9,603 nt of DNA from an uncultured Propionibacteriaceae bacterium (lineage in GTDB: Bacteria > Actinomycetota > Actinomycetes > Propionibacteriales > Propionibacteriaceae). Where the stretch lies: positions 1 through 9,603 of the forward strand of contig CAMQXE010000033.1 of assembly GCA_947038745.1 (NCBI GenBank), in the 5' to 3' direction. The translations under genes and the position numbers were made by a program. This document shows positions 1-7,173 of the stretch, piece by piece. How positions within the stretch are numbered: position 1 is the stretch's first letter; the number at the start of each line of letters is the position of its first letter. The notes under the pieces were generated by a model. The model worked only from the letters and a program-made list of their open reading frames with translations. It was not told the origin of the DNA and ran no database searches.

Positions 1-2
1 AG

Positions 3-437
3 ACCCCGACCGTATTCGTCTTTGACTCAGCTAAAGATTCGATCTTTACCAGCGGCGATATGGGTGGCCCACAGGCAGTTATCACTGCGGCTGGGGGAAA
101 GAACTCTAACGATGATGTGCATAACACGTGGACCACTGTGGGCTGGGAAAAGATCGCTAAGTCTCGCCCTGACGTGATCGTCTTTGTGGATTATCCAGGT
201 CAGAGCTTCCAAGATAAGGTCGCGATCCTTAAATCCAACCCGGCAACGAAGGATCTTCCAGCGGTGCAGCAAAACCGATTCCTCAATCTGGCCTATGTGT
301 CTTGGTGCTCTGGCCCGATGAATATTGATGCCGCTGAGGCTTTGCGGGTTCAGCTGGAGAGCTTTGGACTAATGCCCAAGTCAGAGATCAAACCAGCCTT
401 TGATCTCGTGGCGCAGTCTGAGCAGTATCACGGATAA
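3..437 (+). CDS. ABC transporter substrate-binding protein, C-terminal part (5' end outside window)
   Basis: An open frame runs from the window edge to TAA at 435-437 and gives 144 residues with no start in view. The visible part resembles the C-terminal lobe of class III periplasmic binding proteins (FecB/BtuF/TroA fold), the lipoproteins that deliver iron-siderophore, haem or cobalamin to an ABC importer. The supporting features are an opening PTVFVFDS strand, then GGPQAVITAAGG (start of the C-lobe), a WEKIAKSRPDVIVF segment typical of the 'where the substrate lies' helix-strand unit, and a closing VQQNRF strand-turn. In Gram-positive bacteria such proteins are usually lipid-anchored, but the signal peptide is outside the window. 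No permease or ATPase gene follows: a strong hairpin and then gpmA come next, so this is the last gene of its unit. The ligand cannot be told from this fragment. Confidence 0.8.
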   Translation, partial: TPTVFVFDSAKDSIFTSGDMGGPQAVITAAGGKNSNDDVHNTWTTVGWEKIAKSRPDVIVFVDYPGQSFQDKVAILKSNPATKDLPAVQQNRFLNLAYVSWCSGPMNIDAAEALRVQLESFGLMPKSEIKPAFDLVAQSEQYHG

Positions 438-445
438 GCCGTAAT

Positions 446-486
446 CAGTATGTGGGGCAAGCCGTTTAGGCCTGCCCCACATACTG
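446..486 (+). terminator. strong hairpin after the binding-protein gene, probable tail-less terminator
   Basis: Bases 446-459 (CAGTATGTGGGGCA) pair perfectly with 473-486, giving a 14-bp stem. Inside it, after an A-C mismatch (460/472), GCC 461-463 pairs with GGC 469-471 around a GTTTA loop. It begins 8 bases after the upstream stop codon. Neither strand has a run of T after the stem, so this is not a classic intrinsic terminator, but U-less hairpins in this position are common in actinobacteria. It could instead stabilise the 3' end of the mRNA. Confidence 0.6.
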
Positions 487-565
487 CATTATCGGTCACG
501 ACGATGAGCGGATTTTCTGCATGTTCTATCTATGACACAACGGCTATTAGCGGCCTAATCCCCAC

Positions 566-578
566 TAGACTCAGACAC
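566..578 (+). promoter_or_regulatory. putative leaderless promoter of gpmA (-10 box TAGACT)
   Basis: TAGACT at 566-571 fits the actinobacterial -10 pattern TANNNT and is followed by exactly 7 bases and then ATG at 579. That spacing would place the transcription start on the A of the start codon. There is no Shine-Dalgarno sequence between 560 and 578, which supports leaderless translation. No good -35 hexamer is visible. The same arrangement recurs at ispD and at the minus-strand peptidase gene. Confidence 0.5.
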
Positions 579-1328
579 ATGACTTATCACCTGATCCTGC
601 TTCGCCACGGCGAGAGCGAATGGAATGCCAAGAACCTGTTCACCGGCTGGGTAGACGTCGATATCAACGACAAGGGTGTGGCCGAGGCCAAGCGTGGCGC
701 TGAGCTGCTTAAGGCGGAGGGCTTGCTTCCTGACGTACTGCATACTTCTTTGCTGCGTCGCGCGATTCACACGGCTTACCTTGCCCTTGATGGCTGTGAC
801 CGTCACTGGATTCCGGTCAAGCGGAGCTGGCGGCTCAACGAGCGCCACTACGGCAAGCTTCAAGGCCTCAACAAGGCAGAGATCCGCGAGCAGTTTGGCG
901 AGGATCAGTTCATGCAGTGGCGTCGTAGCTACGATGTCCCGCCGCCGCCGATTGATGTCGATAACGAGTTCTCGCAGTACAACGATGCCCGCTACGCCGA
1001 TTTGGCTGAGACTGAGCGTCCGCTGACTGAATGCCTCCAGGACGTCGTTGTCCGTATGCTGCCTTACTGGGAATCAGAGATTATTCCCGATTTGCAGGAG
1101 GGCAAGACTGTTCTTGTGACGGCACACGGCAACTCATTGCGAGCTTTGGTCAAGCATCTCGATGGCATCTCTGACGATGACATTGCTGGGCTTAATATCC
1201 CGACAGGTATCCCGTTGTACTACGAACTCAATGACGATTTCACCCCGGTTGCTAAGGGTGGGCGTTATCTTGATCCGACGGCAGCAGCAGCGGCAATTGA
1301 AGCAGTAAAGAATCAGGGCAAGAAGTAG
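579..1328 (+). CDS. gpmA: 2,3-bisphosphoglycerate-dependent phosphoglycerate mutase
   Basis: This enzyme interconverts 3-phosphoglycerate and 2-phosphoglycerate in glycolysis and gluconeogenesis through a phosphohistidine intermediate, in the cytoplasm. The 249-residue product matches the usual length of the dPGM family. Residues 9-11 are the RHG motif with the phosphorylated His10, followed by GESEWN. LNERHYG at 86-92 carries the likely acid/base Glu88. TAHGNS at 182-187 holds the second catalytic His183. I place the start at 579 because it gives [11 protein letters not shown], the normal N-terminus. An in-frame ATG at 450 would add 43 unrelated residues and begin inside the hairpin of the preceding gene. 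There is no ribosome binding site, but a -10 box lies 7 bases upstream, suggesting a leaderless message. The gene stands alone between the upstream terminator and a weaker hairpin downstream. Confidence 0.95.
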   Translation: MTYHLILLRHGESEWNAKNLFTGWVDVDINDKGVAEAKRGAELLKAEGLLPDVLHTSLLRRAIHTAYLALDGCDRHWIPVKRSWRLNERHYGKLQGLNKAEIREQFGEDQFMQWRRSYDVPPPPIDVDNEFSQYNDARYADLAETERPLTECLQDVVVRMLPYWESEIIPDLQEGKTVLVTAHGNSLRALVKHLDGISDDDIAGLNIPTGIPLYYELNDDFTPVAKGGRYLDPTAAAAAIEAVKNQGKK

Positions 1329-1329
1329 C

Positions 1330-1491
1330 GTGCTCTACACAATTCGAGGCGGCTCGTCGCAATATCTGATGAGCGCTGCCGGCCTTCTCGACGGCCAGCG
1401 CACCGTAATGGTGTCGCTGGCCGCCGATGCGGTTTTGCCTCGAATGCCCAAAATTGCTGCGGCTGAGCCTAGAGCGGCGCTGTATGGCTAG
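1330..1491 (+). CDS. possible 53-residue protein, unrecognised
   Basis: A GTG one base after the gpmA stop opens a 53-codon frame ending at TAG 1489-1491. Its end overlaps the preferred ATG of the DUF2079 gene at 1484 by 8 bases, the kind of overlap seen in translationally coupled genes. The product starts LYTIRGGSSQYL, has a mildly hydrophobic middle (MVSLAADAVLP) and no membrane segment or motif that I recognise. Only a poor AAGAAG precedes the GTG. A hairpin at 1373-1401 lies inside the frame, which argues that this is untranslated 3' sequence of gpmA. It could also be the remnant of a lost gene. Confidence 0.2.
   Translation: MLYTIRGGSSQYLMSAAGLLDGQRTVMVSLAADAVLPRMPKIAAAEPRAALYG
1373..1401 (+). 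terminator. possible imperfect hairpin terminator of gpmA
   Basis: GCGCT 1373-1377 plus GGCC 1381-1384 pair with GGCC 1393-1396 plus AGCGC 1397-1401, giving 9 GC-rich base pairs with a 3-base bulge and an 8-base loop. It lies 45 bases after the gpmA stop. No T-run follows. It is plausible as a tail-less terminator but weaker than the hairpin at 446-486. Confidence 0.3.
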
Positions 1492-2982
1492 GCCTCATTC
1501 GCTGCAGAACCGTCCGGTTGCTTTTTTGCGCTACCGGGCGCGACGTATTGCCGCCAGCCGGTTCTACCGCTGGGGCCTTACTCTGGCAATGTTCGCGTGG
1601 TACAGCCTATTTTCGATCCGGCGACACTACGACATGTTCACCGCTGGCTATGACTTGGGTATCTTCCATCAAGTCATCTCTGCCTACTCCAAGTTCCAGG
1701 CGCCCATCGTGACGTTGAAGGGCCCGAACTACAACATCTTCGGGGACCATTTTCACCCCATCTTGGTGCTGCTGACTCCGCTGTACTGGATCTGGCATTC
1801 GCCAGTGATGTTGCTCCTTGCTCAAGCAGCATTGATCGCGTCCTCGATCCCGCTAGTGTTCAGCTTCGCCAAGCGACATTGGGGGACGAATGCTGCCGGA
1901 TTATTGGCCTTTGGCTATGGGTTGGGTTGGCCAATTCAGAAGATGATCGAGTTCGATTTCCACGAAGTTTGCTTCGCGGTGCCGTTGCTCGCTCTTGCTA
2001 TTGACGGTCTTGATACTAAGCGAGATCGTCGGCTCTTGATCGCCGGTATCTTGCTCCTCTTTGTACGCGAAGATATGGGCCTCATTGTCTTTCTTATCGG
2101 CTTCCTGCGGCTTTTTCGCAAGCCTCGACTTCCGGCTTGGGTCTTGATGATCTTGGGCCCGTTATTCCTCGTCGTGACAACAAAGTACCGGCTTTCAACC
2201 CGACGAAGACCTTTGCTTACTGGGATTACACCCAGCTTGGCCCGGATGCTCCCCATGCCGTTATGCGGATGTTAATCAACCCGTGGGTGCCTGCGACTCT
2301 CTGGTTCTGGCCGCCGATCAAACTGCTGACGCAGCTAATGTTCCTCGTGCCGTTACTGTTCTTATGCTTGCGTTCGCCCTATGTGATTTTGTCGTTTCCC
2401 TTCCTTGCGCAGCGGTTCTTCTCAGACCGACACCTACTGTGGTATCCGGCTTTTCACTACAATGCACCGATCTGGATTATCGTGACGTTGGCTGCCATTG
2501 ATGGTGCTGAACGGATGCGAGATTCCACGCGAGCCTGGGCGCGCTGGTGGGGTAACCGTAGCCGCCATCTCACCGCTTGGTGGTGCGCGATTTTCATGCT
2601 CGTTGGGACGTGCGTCAGCTCTTATGCCTTCCCGCTTGGGCGTGCGGTAAAGCCTTCTTTTTGGCAGTATGACGAGCACCAATGGGACAAAATCTGGGTG
2701 TTGGCATATGTCACTCCCGGCACTTGCCTTGCAGCCGACGATCAGATGATTCCGCCCAAACTCGGCTCGAATGCAGTTCGCCAGGTTCACCCCGAGGATC
2801 GCTGGGCTGATTTTATTGTTTTAGATTTTGATCGGCCAGATCCCGGCTATCGCTTGCCTTCTACTGGGGCCAGCTACAACCTGGCGCTCGCGAATGGGTA
2901 TCAACTCATTGCCCGGGCAGGTAGCGTCGTTCTTATGCGCCGGGATGACTATTTTGGGCCAACGTCAGGGTGTCGTCCTTAG
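1484..2982 (+). pseudogene. DUF2079 family multipass membrane protein, disrupted by a -1 frameshift
   Basis: Two consecutive frames together make one membrane protein of about 500 residues, the usual size for DUF2079. The first half, from ATG 1484 (or ATG 1427), has a cationic N-terminus, a first membrane span (LTLAMFAWYSLFSI), then the family-like FTAGYDLGIFHQ, GDHFHPILVLLTPLYW, EFDFHEVCFAVPLLALA and REDMGLIVFLIGF. It runs on into unrelated sequence and stops at 2275. From about 2185 the protein continues in the -1 frame with VPAFNPTKTFAYW, further hydrophobic helices, and an extracytoplasmic-looking tail ending at TAG 2980-2982. One extra A in the AAA run at 2182-2184 would join the halves as TTKVPAFNP. 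The function of DUF2079 is unknown; the family is thought to resemble polytopic glycosyltransferase-like membrane proteins. A genuine mutation, a sequencing error, or, less likely, recoding could explain the break. Start choice is uncertain because no clear ribosome binding site precedes either ATG. Confidence 0.8.
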
Positions 2983-3022
2983 GTTTGAAATACCGCTGAC
3001 CCAAGTGCGATGGTGTTATGGC

Positions 3023-3051
3023 TAGGCTTGTGGCTAACACGAATGTGAGGA
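3023..3051 (+). promoter_or_regulatory. candidate menB -10 box (TAGGCT) and ribosome binding site
   Basis: The 75-base gap before menB holds TAGGCT at 3023-3028, the same hexamer as the -10-like box of the peptidase gene. GAGGA at 3047-3051 lies 6 bases before ATG 3058. A start near 3035 would give a leader of roughly 23 bases with a normal Shine-Dalgarno sequence. No -35 element is convincing, so the promoter half of this call is weak and the ribosome binding site is solid. Confidence 0.4.
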
Positions 3052-3057
3052 TAACTA

Positions 3058-3873
3058 ATGCGGCAGTGGCAGACGATTCGCGACTACAGCGATATCTTGT
3101 TTGAGCAGACCGGACGGATCGCAAAAATTACGATCAACCGTCCTGAAGTACACAATGCGTTTACCCCGCGCACGGTGACAGAACTGATTGATGCTTTCAC
3201 TCGTGCTCGTGACGATGCCTCAATCGGTGTGATTGTTCTGACAGGTGCGGGGGATAAGGCATTCTGCTCTGGCGGAGATCAGTCAGTTCGTGGCAACGGT
3301 GGCTACGTTGGTGATGACGGTATTCCGCGGCTCAATGTCCTCGATCTTCAGCGGCTCATTCGGGTATTGCCTAAGCCTGTTGTCGCGATGGTGAAGGGCT
3401 GGTCCATCGGTGGCGGCAATGTCCTCCAGCTGGTGTGTGACCTCACCATCGCTGCTGATAACGCGATGTTTGGTCAGACTGGCCCCAAGGTCGGCTCCTT
3501 TGATGCTGGATATGGCTCTGGCTACCTCGCTCGGGTTGTGGGGCATAAGAAGGCCAAAGAGGTTTGGTTCATGTGTCGTCAGTACAGTGCGGCGGAAGCC
3601 TTGGAGATGGGTTGGATCAATACCGTCGTGCCGTTGGCGCAGGTCGAAGAAGAGACCTTGTCGTGGTGCGACGAGATGCTGACTAAATCGCCCACAGCCT
3701 TGCGGTTGATCAAGGCTGCGATGAATGCTGATACTGATGGCCTTGCGGGTATTCAGCAACTTGCTGGCGATGCCACGCTCATGTACTACACCATGGACGA
3801 AGCCAAGGAAGGTAAAAATGCCTTCCTCGAAAAGCGCACCCCAGATTTCGAGCAATTCCCAACTTTCCCGTGA
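3058..3873 (+). CDS. menB: 1,4-dihydroxy-2-naphthoyl-CoA synthase
   Basis: MenB is a crotonase-fold enzyme that closes the second ring of the naphthoquinone by converting o-succinylbenzoyl-CoA to 1,4-dihydroxy-2-naphthoyl-CoA in menaquinone synthesis. The 271 residues match the family. Landmarks are NRPEVHNAF near residue 30, SGGDQ at 71-75 (CoA and oxyanion-hole region), the GWSIGGGN oxyanion-hole glycines, and [15 protein letters not shown] at 139-153, which includes the conserved SFD and Tyr. The QTG at 140-142 has glycine where the M. tuberculosis enzyme has a catalytic Asp (QTD); glycine there marks the bicarbonate-dependent (E. coli/Bacillus) type. ATG 3058 is supported by GAGGA 6 bases upstream. 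The gene overlaps menE by 4 bases, so the two are almost certainly co-transcribed. Codon choice looks more GC-ending than in menE. Confidence 0.96.
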   Translation: MRQWQTIRDYSDILFEQTGRIAKITINRPEVHNAFTPRTVTELIDAFTRARDDASIGVIVLTGAGDKAFCSGGDQSVRGNGGYVGDDGIPRLNVLDLQRLIRVLPKPVVAMVKGWSIGGGNVLQLVCDLTIAADNAMFGQTGPKVGSFDAGYGSGYLARVVGHKKAKEVWFMCRQYSAAEALEMGWINTVVPLAQVEEETLSWCDEMLTKSPTALRLIKAAMNADTDGLAGIQQLAGDATLMYYTMDEAKEGKNAFLEKRTPDFEQFPTFP

Positions 3874-5333
3874 TGATGGAGCCGTGGCTACGTCGGCAAG
3901 CTCGGATCGTCCCTGGACGATTAGCTCTCGTTGGTGAAGGGCAGCGTTATACCTTCGCAGAGCTTGCCGATGAAGCTGCGCGGCGGGCAGCCCAACTTGC
4001 CCAGCATGATATGGCGTCGCAGCGGATTGGGATTCTTGCTGGCAATAGCGTCGATACCTATCTGTGGCTATTGGCGGGGCAGGAACTAGGCCTAGAACTA
4101 GTGCTGCTTAATTGGCGGCTCTCAGCCCAGGAATTGCAGCGCCAATACAGCGATGCGAAGTGTCCGCTCATACTTTGCGACGAGGAACGAGAAAGCCTCG
4201 CGCGGGCTATCGGCGCTGACGTCGTAACGTATGCACAACTTGCAGCGGTGCAGCCCCAAAAACCTGCTCAACTGATAGATAGGTTTGATCTAGATCGGGT
4301 TTGTACCATCTTGTACACCTCTGGGACTAGCGGTGCGGCTAAGGGCGTACAACATAGTTTTGGCAATCACTGGTGGTCCGCGATGGGATCGATGCTCAAT
4401 CTCGGACTTGAACCAGACCGGGATGCATGGATATGTGCAGTTCCGCTATTTCATATCAGTGGTTTTGCCATCATGATGCGGAGCCTGATCTACGGGATTA
4501 CGGTCTATCTACAGCCCCGGTTCGATCCAGCCGCGATGAATGATTTGCTACTCAGCGGCGCTGCAACAACAACGTCTGTCGTTCCGCAGATGCTCAACAG
4601 TTTGGTAGCTGATCTGGGGGTTCGGCGCTACCCAGAGACAGTCCGGGCAGTTCTTTTAGGCGGTGGATTCGTGGCAGAGGCTACGCTTGCACGCTGCGAA
4701 GATCAAGACATACCGGTAGTTTTTTCCTTTGGGATGACCGAAACCGCATCTCAGTGCATTGCCTTACCCAGCGCAGATAGACGTCGCAAAAGGGGCTCAG
4801 CGGGGCTTCCATTAGCGGGGATGGAAGTGCGCATTGGTGCAGGGGCAGCTCCAGGCGAAGTCGGTCCTATCGAGCTACGCGGGCCAAGTATCACCGTCGG
4901 TTATCTCAGTGAGTCCGAGGGGCGCACGATAGCTGTAGACGATGCAGGTTGGTTTACCACCGGAGACTTGGGTTATCTTGACGATGAAGGCTATCTCTAC
5001 GTTGTTGCCCGGCTTAGCGATCTCATCATCAGCGGTGGAGAGAATATCTACCCAATAGAGATAGAGCGATGTCTACTAGAGCATCCGGGCGTGGCACAGG
5101 CTGCTGTGGTTGGGCGCCCGAGCGAGCAATGGGGGTATGTCCCCGTGGCCTACGTCGTACGTGATGATTTGGAACTTGACGGGGACGAGCTTCGTGAATA
5201 TCTGCGCGGGCAACTGGCGCATTACAAAGTTCCAGCCGAGATCTACTGGTGCGCAGAGCTGGCGCGGACTGCGACGGGGAAGGTTGATAGGGCTCTGCTT
5301 GTGAATCAGGCCGCCGCCTCATCCCCAAGCTGA
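3870..5333 (+). CDS. menE: o-succinylbenzoate--CoA ligase
   Basis: MenE adenylates o-succinylbenzoate with ATP and transfers it to CoA, making the substrate of MenB, in the cytoplasm. The 487 residues show the full set of acyl-adenylate (ANL) motifs: P-loop [11 protein letters not shown] at 149-159, VPLFHISGF in the substrate region, FGMTETAS starting at 287, TGD with Asp366, and C-terminal ATGK with Lys471, the residue needed for adenylation. GTG 3870 overlaps the menB stop (GTGA), and ATG codons at 3873 and 3876 are equally possible starts. No ribosome binding site precedes them, so translational coupling to menB is likely. The enzyme could be another acyl-CoA ligase by sequence alone, but pairing with menB makes MenE the best call. 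Compared with menB and carD it uses more CTA, ATA and AGC codons, as expected for a weakly expressed or more recently acquired gene. Confidence 0.9.
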   Translation: MMMEPWLRRQARIVPGRLALVGEGQRYTFAELADEAARRAAQLAQHDMASQRIGILAGNSVDTYLWLLAGQELGLELVLLNWRLSAQELQRQYSDAKCPLILCDEERESLARAIGADVVTYAQLAAVQPQKPAQLIDRFDLDRVCTILYTSGTSGAAKGVQHSFGNHWWSAMGSMLNLGLEPDRDAWICAVPLFHISGFAIMMRSLIYGITVYLQPRFDPAAMNDLLLSGAATTTSVVPQMLNSLVADLGVRRYPETVRAVLLGGGFVAEATLARCEDQDIPVVFSFGMTETASQCIALPSADRRRKRGSAGLPLAGMEVRIGAGAAPGEVGPIELRGPSITVGYLSESEGRTIAVDDAGWFTTGDLGYLDDEGYLYVVARLSDLIISGGENIYPIEIERCLLEHPGVAQAAVVGRPSEQWGYVPVAYVVRDDLELDGDELREYLRGQLAHYKVPAEIYWCAELARTATGKVDRALLVNQAAASSPS

Positions 5334-5359
5334 CTAGGGTGAATAGCCCAGCTATTGGG
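5324..5359 (+). terminator. possible bulged hairpin at the end of menE
   Basis: CCCAA GCTG at 5324-5332 pairs with CAGC at 5349-5352 and TTGGG at 5355-5359, leaving a 2-base TA bulge and a 16-base loop. The stem includes the last menE codons and part of its stop. No T-run follows. It is placed where the menBE transcript should end, but the pairing is modest. Confidence 0.3.
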
Positions 5360-5461
5360 AAACTACGCAATCGAAACATATCTATAGGGGATTGTCAAGG
5401 CCTTTTCTTGTAGGTAAGTGGCCTGTGGCTAGGGGAGACGGTACTGAGGTGACCCTGCCCG

Positions 5462-5486
5462 TGCTAAACTAGAGCTACGAAAGGGG
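5462..5486 (+). promoter_or_regulatory. carD promoter (extended -10) and ribosome binding site
   Basis: TGC TAAACT at 5462-5470 is a good extended -10 element (TGn followed by TANNNT). The predicted start is near 5477, giving a leader of about 18 bases. AAGGGG at 5481-5486 is a Shine-Dalgarno sequence 8 bases before GTG 5495. No strong -35 hexamer is present at 16-18 bases spacing, which is consistent with an extended -10 promoter. The remaining 5334-5461 has no gene that I can see; TTGTCA at 5392-5397 is -35-like but has no matching -10. Confidence 0.6.
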
Positions 5487-5494
5487 CTATTAAC

Positions 5495-5980
5495 GTGACC
5501 TACTCTGTTGGCGAAACCGTTGTCTACCCGAACCATGGCGCTGCCGTAATTGAGGCGCTCGAAACCCGCAAGATCAAGGGGGTTGATGAGCTTTATCTGG
5601 TACTTCGTATCGTGGGTCAAAATGACCTCGTGGTGCGTGCGCCAGCCAAGAACCTTGACCTCATTGGGGTCCGCGACATCGTTGATGAGCAGGGCCTTGA
5701 GCGCGTTTTCAGCGTGCTGCGTGCGCCGGTTGTCGAAGAACCGACCAACTGGTCGCGTCGCTACAAGGCGAACATGGAAAAGCTCCACTCCGGTAACGTC
5801 ATCAAGGTTGCCGAAGTTGTGCGTGACCTTTGGCGTCGGGACAAGACCCGTGGCCTATCTGCTGGTGAGAAACGCATGCTTTCCAAAGCGCGCCAGATCC
5901 TCGTGTCCGAGTTGGCTCTTGCTGAGCGAGTCGAAGAGGACAAGGCAGAAACGATGCTAGATGAGGTTCTTGCCTCCTAG
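5495..5980 (+). CDS. carD: CarD family RNA polymerase-binding transcription regulator
   Basis: CarD binds the RNA polymerase beta subunit and the upstream edge of the transcription bubble and stabilises open complexes, notably at rRNA promoters; it is essential in mycobacteria. The 161 residues match the family length. The N-terminal RNAP-interacting Tudor-like domain (about residues 1-55) begins with the typical [15 protein letters not shown]. The C-terminal helical DNA-binding domain contains [13 protein letters not shown] with Trp86, equivalent to the tryptophan that wedges at the -10 upstream edge, then the basic helix VRDLWRRDK and the conserved [12 protein letters not shown] 5495 is chosen because AAGGGG lies 8 bases upstream and the N-terminus then matches the family. 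The gene is followed after 15 bases by ispD and then ispF, the same order as in Mycobacterium tuberculosis, so this is a conserved actinobacterial neighbourhood. Confidence 0.96.
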   Translation: MTYSVGETVVYPNHGAAVIEALETRKIKGVDELYLVLRIVGQNDLVVRAPAKNLDLIGVRDIVDEQGLERVFSVLRAPVVEEPTNWSRRYKANMEKLHSGNVIKVAEVVRDLWRRDKTRGLSAGEKRMLSKARQILVSELALAERVEEDKAETMLDEVLAS

Positions 5981-5983
5981 CGC

Positions 5984-5995
5984 TAGTCTTAACAC
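5984..5995 (+). promoter_or_regulatory. putative internal leaderless promoter of ispD (-10 box TAGTCT)
   Basis: TAGTCT at 5984-5989 is followed by 6 bases and then ATG 5996. It fits almost entirely into the 15-base gap after the carD stop. No purine-rich ribosome binding site lies upstream of this ATG, so a message starting at the ATG would explain how ispD is translated. Co-transcription from the carD promoter is still possible. Confidence 0.45.
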
Positions 5996-6700
5996 ATGAC
6001 AAAAGAGCCGGTTGCAGCCATCGTGGTAGCGGCCGGCTCTGGCGTTCGTCTTGGGGGCTCAACAGCCGGCGGTATCGGGCCCAAGGCGCTGCGCACGGTA
6101 CAAGGGAAAACCTTAGTTGCCAGGAGCGTCGCCGCAATGGCCGCAGGCGGTGCAACTTTTGCCGTCGTCGTGATGCCGGTGGGGGCCAGAGAGCAATTTG
6201 AGCGGGTACTTGCAGACGCGCCGATACCGGTGACGTTGGTTGAGGGTGGCGCGACCCGTCAAGAATCGGTGTATCGCGGGATCACAGCGCTGACACCATC
6301 CCCCTGCCACATCGTGCTGATCCATGATGCAGCGCGCCCGTTGGTACCTGCAAGCGTTGTAACAGAAGTCATCGACACAATTCGATCTGGGGCGAAAGCC
6401 GCGATTCCGGTAGTGCCGCTGGCTGATTCTATTCGCTGCCTTGATGAGCAAGGTTCTGTAGTTGTGAACCGGGATCAGTTACGTGCAGTGCAGACCCCTC
6501 AAGGTTTTGATCTGCATACGTTAATCAAGGCTCATGAAGCTGCGGTGGGGCAGGAATACACCGATGATGCGGCGGTTTGCGAAGCGTATGGGGCCAACGT
6601 CGTTCTTGTTCCTGGTAGCAGACGTAGCTTAAAGATCACCGATCCCGCTGACTTCGCGTTTGCGGAAGCACTTTTGGAGGACGGCCATGAGGATTGGTAA
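5996..6700 (+). CDS. ispD: 2-C-methyl-D-erythritol 4-phosphate cytidylyltransferase
   Basis: IspD couples methylerythritol 4-phosphate to CTP, giving CDP-methylerythritol, the third step of the MEP isoprenoid pathway. The 234-residue protein has the nucleotidyltransferase signature AAGSGVRLG at 12-20 with Arg18, then PKAL with Lys30, both of which contact CTP. Further family motifs are [15 protein letters not shown] at 110-115, TPQGF at 167-171, TDDAAVCE at 189-196, and LKITDPADF near the C-terminus. The loop between Arg18 and Lys30 (GGSTAGGIG) looks a few residues longer than in E. coli IspD. The start is set by the 15-base gap after carD; it lacks a ribosome binding site but has a -10-like box 6 bases upstream. 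The last 14 bases overlap ispF, so those two genes are translationally linked. The protein is a separate IspD, not an IspDF fusion. Confidence 0.96.
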   Translation: MTKEPVAAIVVAAGSGVRLGGSTAGGIGPKALRTVQGKTLVARSVAAMAAGGATFAVVVMPVGAREQFERVLADAPIPVTLVEGGATRQESVYRGITALTPSPCHIVLIHDAARPLVPASVVTEVIDTIRSGAKAAIPVVPLADSIRCLDEQGSVVVNRDQLRAVQTPQGFDLHTLIKAHEAAVGQEYTDDAAVCEAYGANVVLVPGSRRSLKITDPADFAFAEALLEDGHEDW

Positions 6701-7160
6701 TGGTGTCGATGTGCATCAGCTTGTCGCTGGTGTGCCAATGTATTGCTGCGGCTTGTTTTTTCCAGAGGAAACAGCCGGTCTTTCAGGACATTCTGATGGA
6801 GACGTCGCGTGTCACGCGATCTGTGACGCGCTCCTAGCTGCAGCGGGCTTGGGCGATTTGGGTTCTAATTTTGGTACCAGCGAACCTGAATGGAAGGGCG
6901 CTAGCGGTATTGCGTTCGTCACGGAAACAGCCCGTCGAGTTCGAGCGGCAGGATTCAAGATCGGCAACGTCTCGGTGCAACTAGTGGGTAATCGCCCTCG
7001 GCTTGCAGCGCGCCGGCTCGAAGCAGAGCAGGTATTGAGCCAAGCTCTAGGCGCGCCGGTGAGCGTCGGCGCGACAACGACCGATGGTCTTGGGCTCACT
7101 GGTCGAGGTGAGGGAGTGGCTGCATTAGCAGTTGCATTGCTCACTGATGACGCTAGTTAA
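6687..7160 (+). CDS. ispF: 2-C-methyl-D-erythritol 2,4-cyclodiphosphate synthase
   Basis: IspF cyclises CDP-methylerythritol 2-phosphate, releasing CMP, two steps after IspD. The 157 residues are the normal length for this trimeric zinc enzyme. Metal ligands are visible as Asp8 and His10 in GNGVDVHQL and His43 in [11 protein letters not shown] (34-44), with substrate-loop residues His35 and Ser36. The closing motif [14 protein letters not shown] is the family signature in its actinobacterial form. I prefer ATG 6687 because it gives [10 protein letters not shown] and has GGAGG at 6676-6680, 6 bases upstream; an in-frame start at 6660 would add nine residues that are really ispD sequence. The gene overlaps ispD by 14 bases. 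At its 3' end it overlaps the convergent peptidase gene by 8 bases. Confidence 0.97.
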   Translation: MRIGNGVDVHQLVAGVPMYCCGLFFPEETAGLSGHSDGDVACHAICDALLAAAGLGDLGSNFGTSEPEWKGASGIAFVTETARRVRAAGFKIGNVSVQLVGNRPRLAARRLEAEQVLSQALGAPVSVGATTTDGLGLTGRGEGVAALAVALLTDDAS

Positions 7161-7173
7161 CCTCGCTACTAGC
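7152..7173. terminator. weak symmetric hairpin between converging genes
   Basis: GCTAGT 7152-7157 and ACTAGC 7168-7173 form a 6-bp stem around a 10-base loop, at the junction where ispF (plus) and the peptidase gene (minus) end. It could slow transcription from either side, but the stem is short and not GC-rich, and no T-run follows on either strand. Confidence 0.15.

Noticed and set aside
450..578. In-frame extension of gpmA from ATG 450
   Set aside because: It adds 43 residues with no family similarity and begins inside the terminator hairpin. ATG 579 gives the canonical N-terminus.
2176..2190. Programmed -1 ribosomal frameshift in the DUF2079 gene
   Set aside because: There is no slippery heptamer in the right phase, and I see no clear downstream stem-loop. 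A mutation or sequencing error is simpler.
3283..3855. 190-codon minus-strand frame inside menB
   Set aside because: It is a shadow of the strongly conserved menB coding sequence, with no recognisable product or ribosome binding site.
5392..5420. A second carD promoter with TTGTCA as -35
   Set aside because: No TANNNT hexamer lies at 16-18 bases spacing, whereas the extended -10 at 5462-5470 fits the gene better.
6660..6686. Upstream start for ispF
   Set aside because: The extra codons lie within ispD sequence, while ATG 6687 has GGAGG at the right distance and gives the family N-terminus.
7099..7140. IspF signature [12 protein letters not shown], differing from TEKLGFTGRGEG of E. coli
   Set aside because: From memory this is the normal actinobacterial form, including M. 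tuberculosis, so it is not an active-site change.
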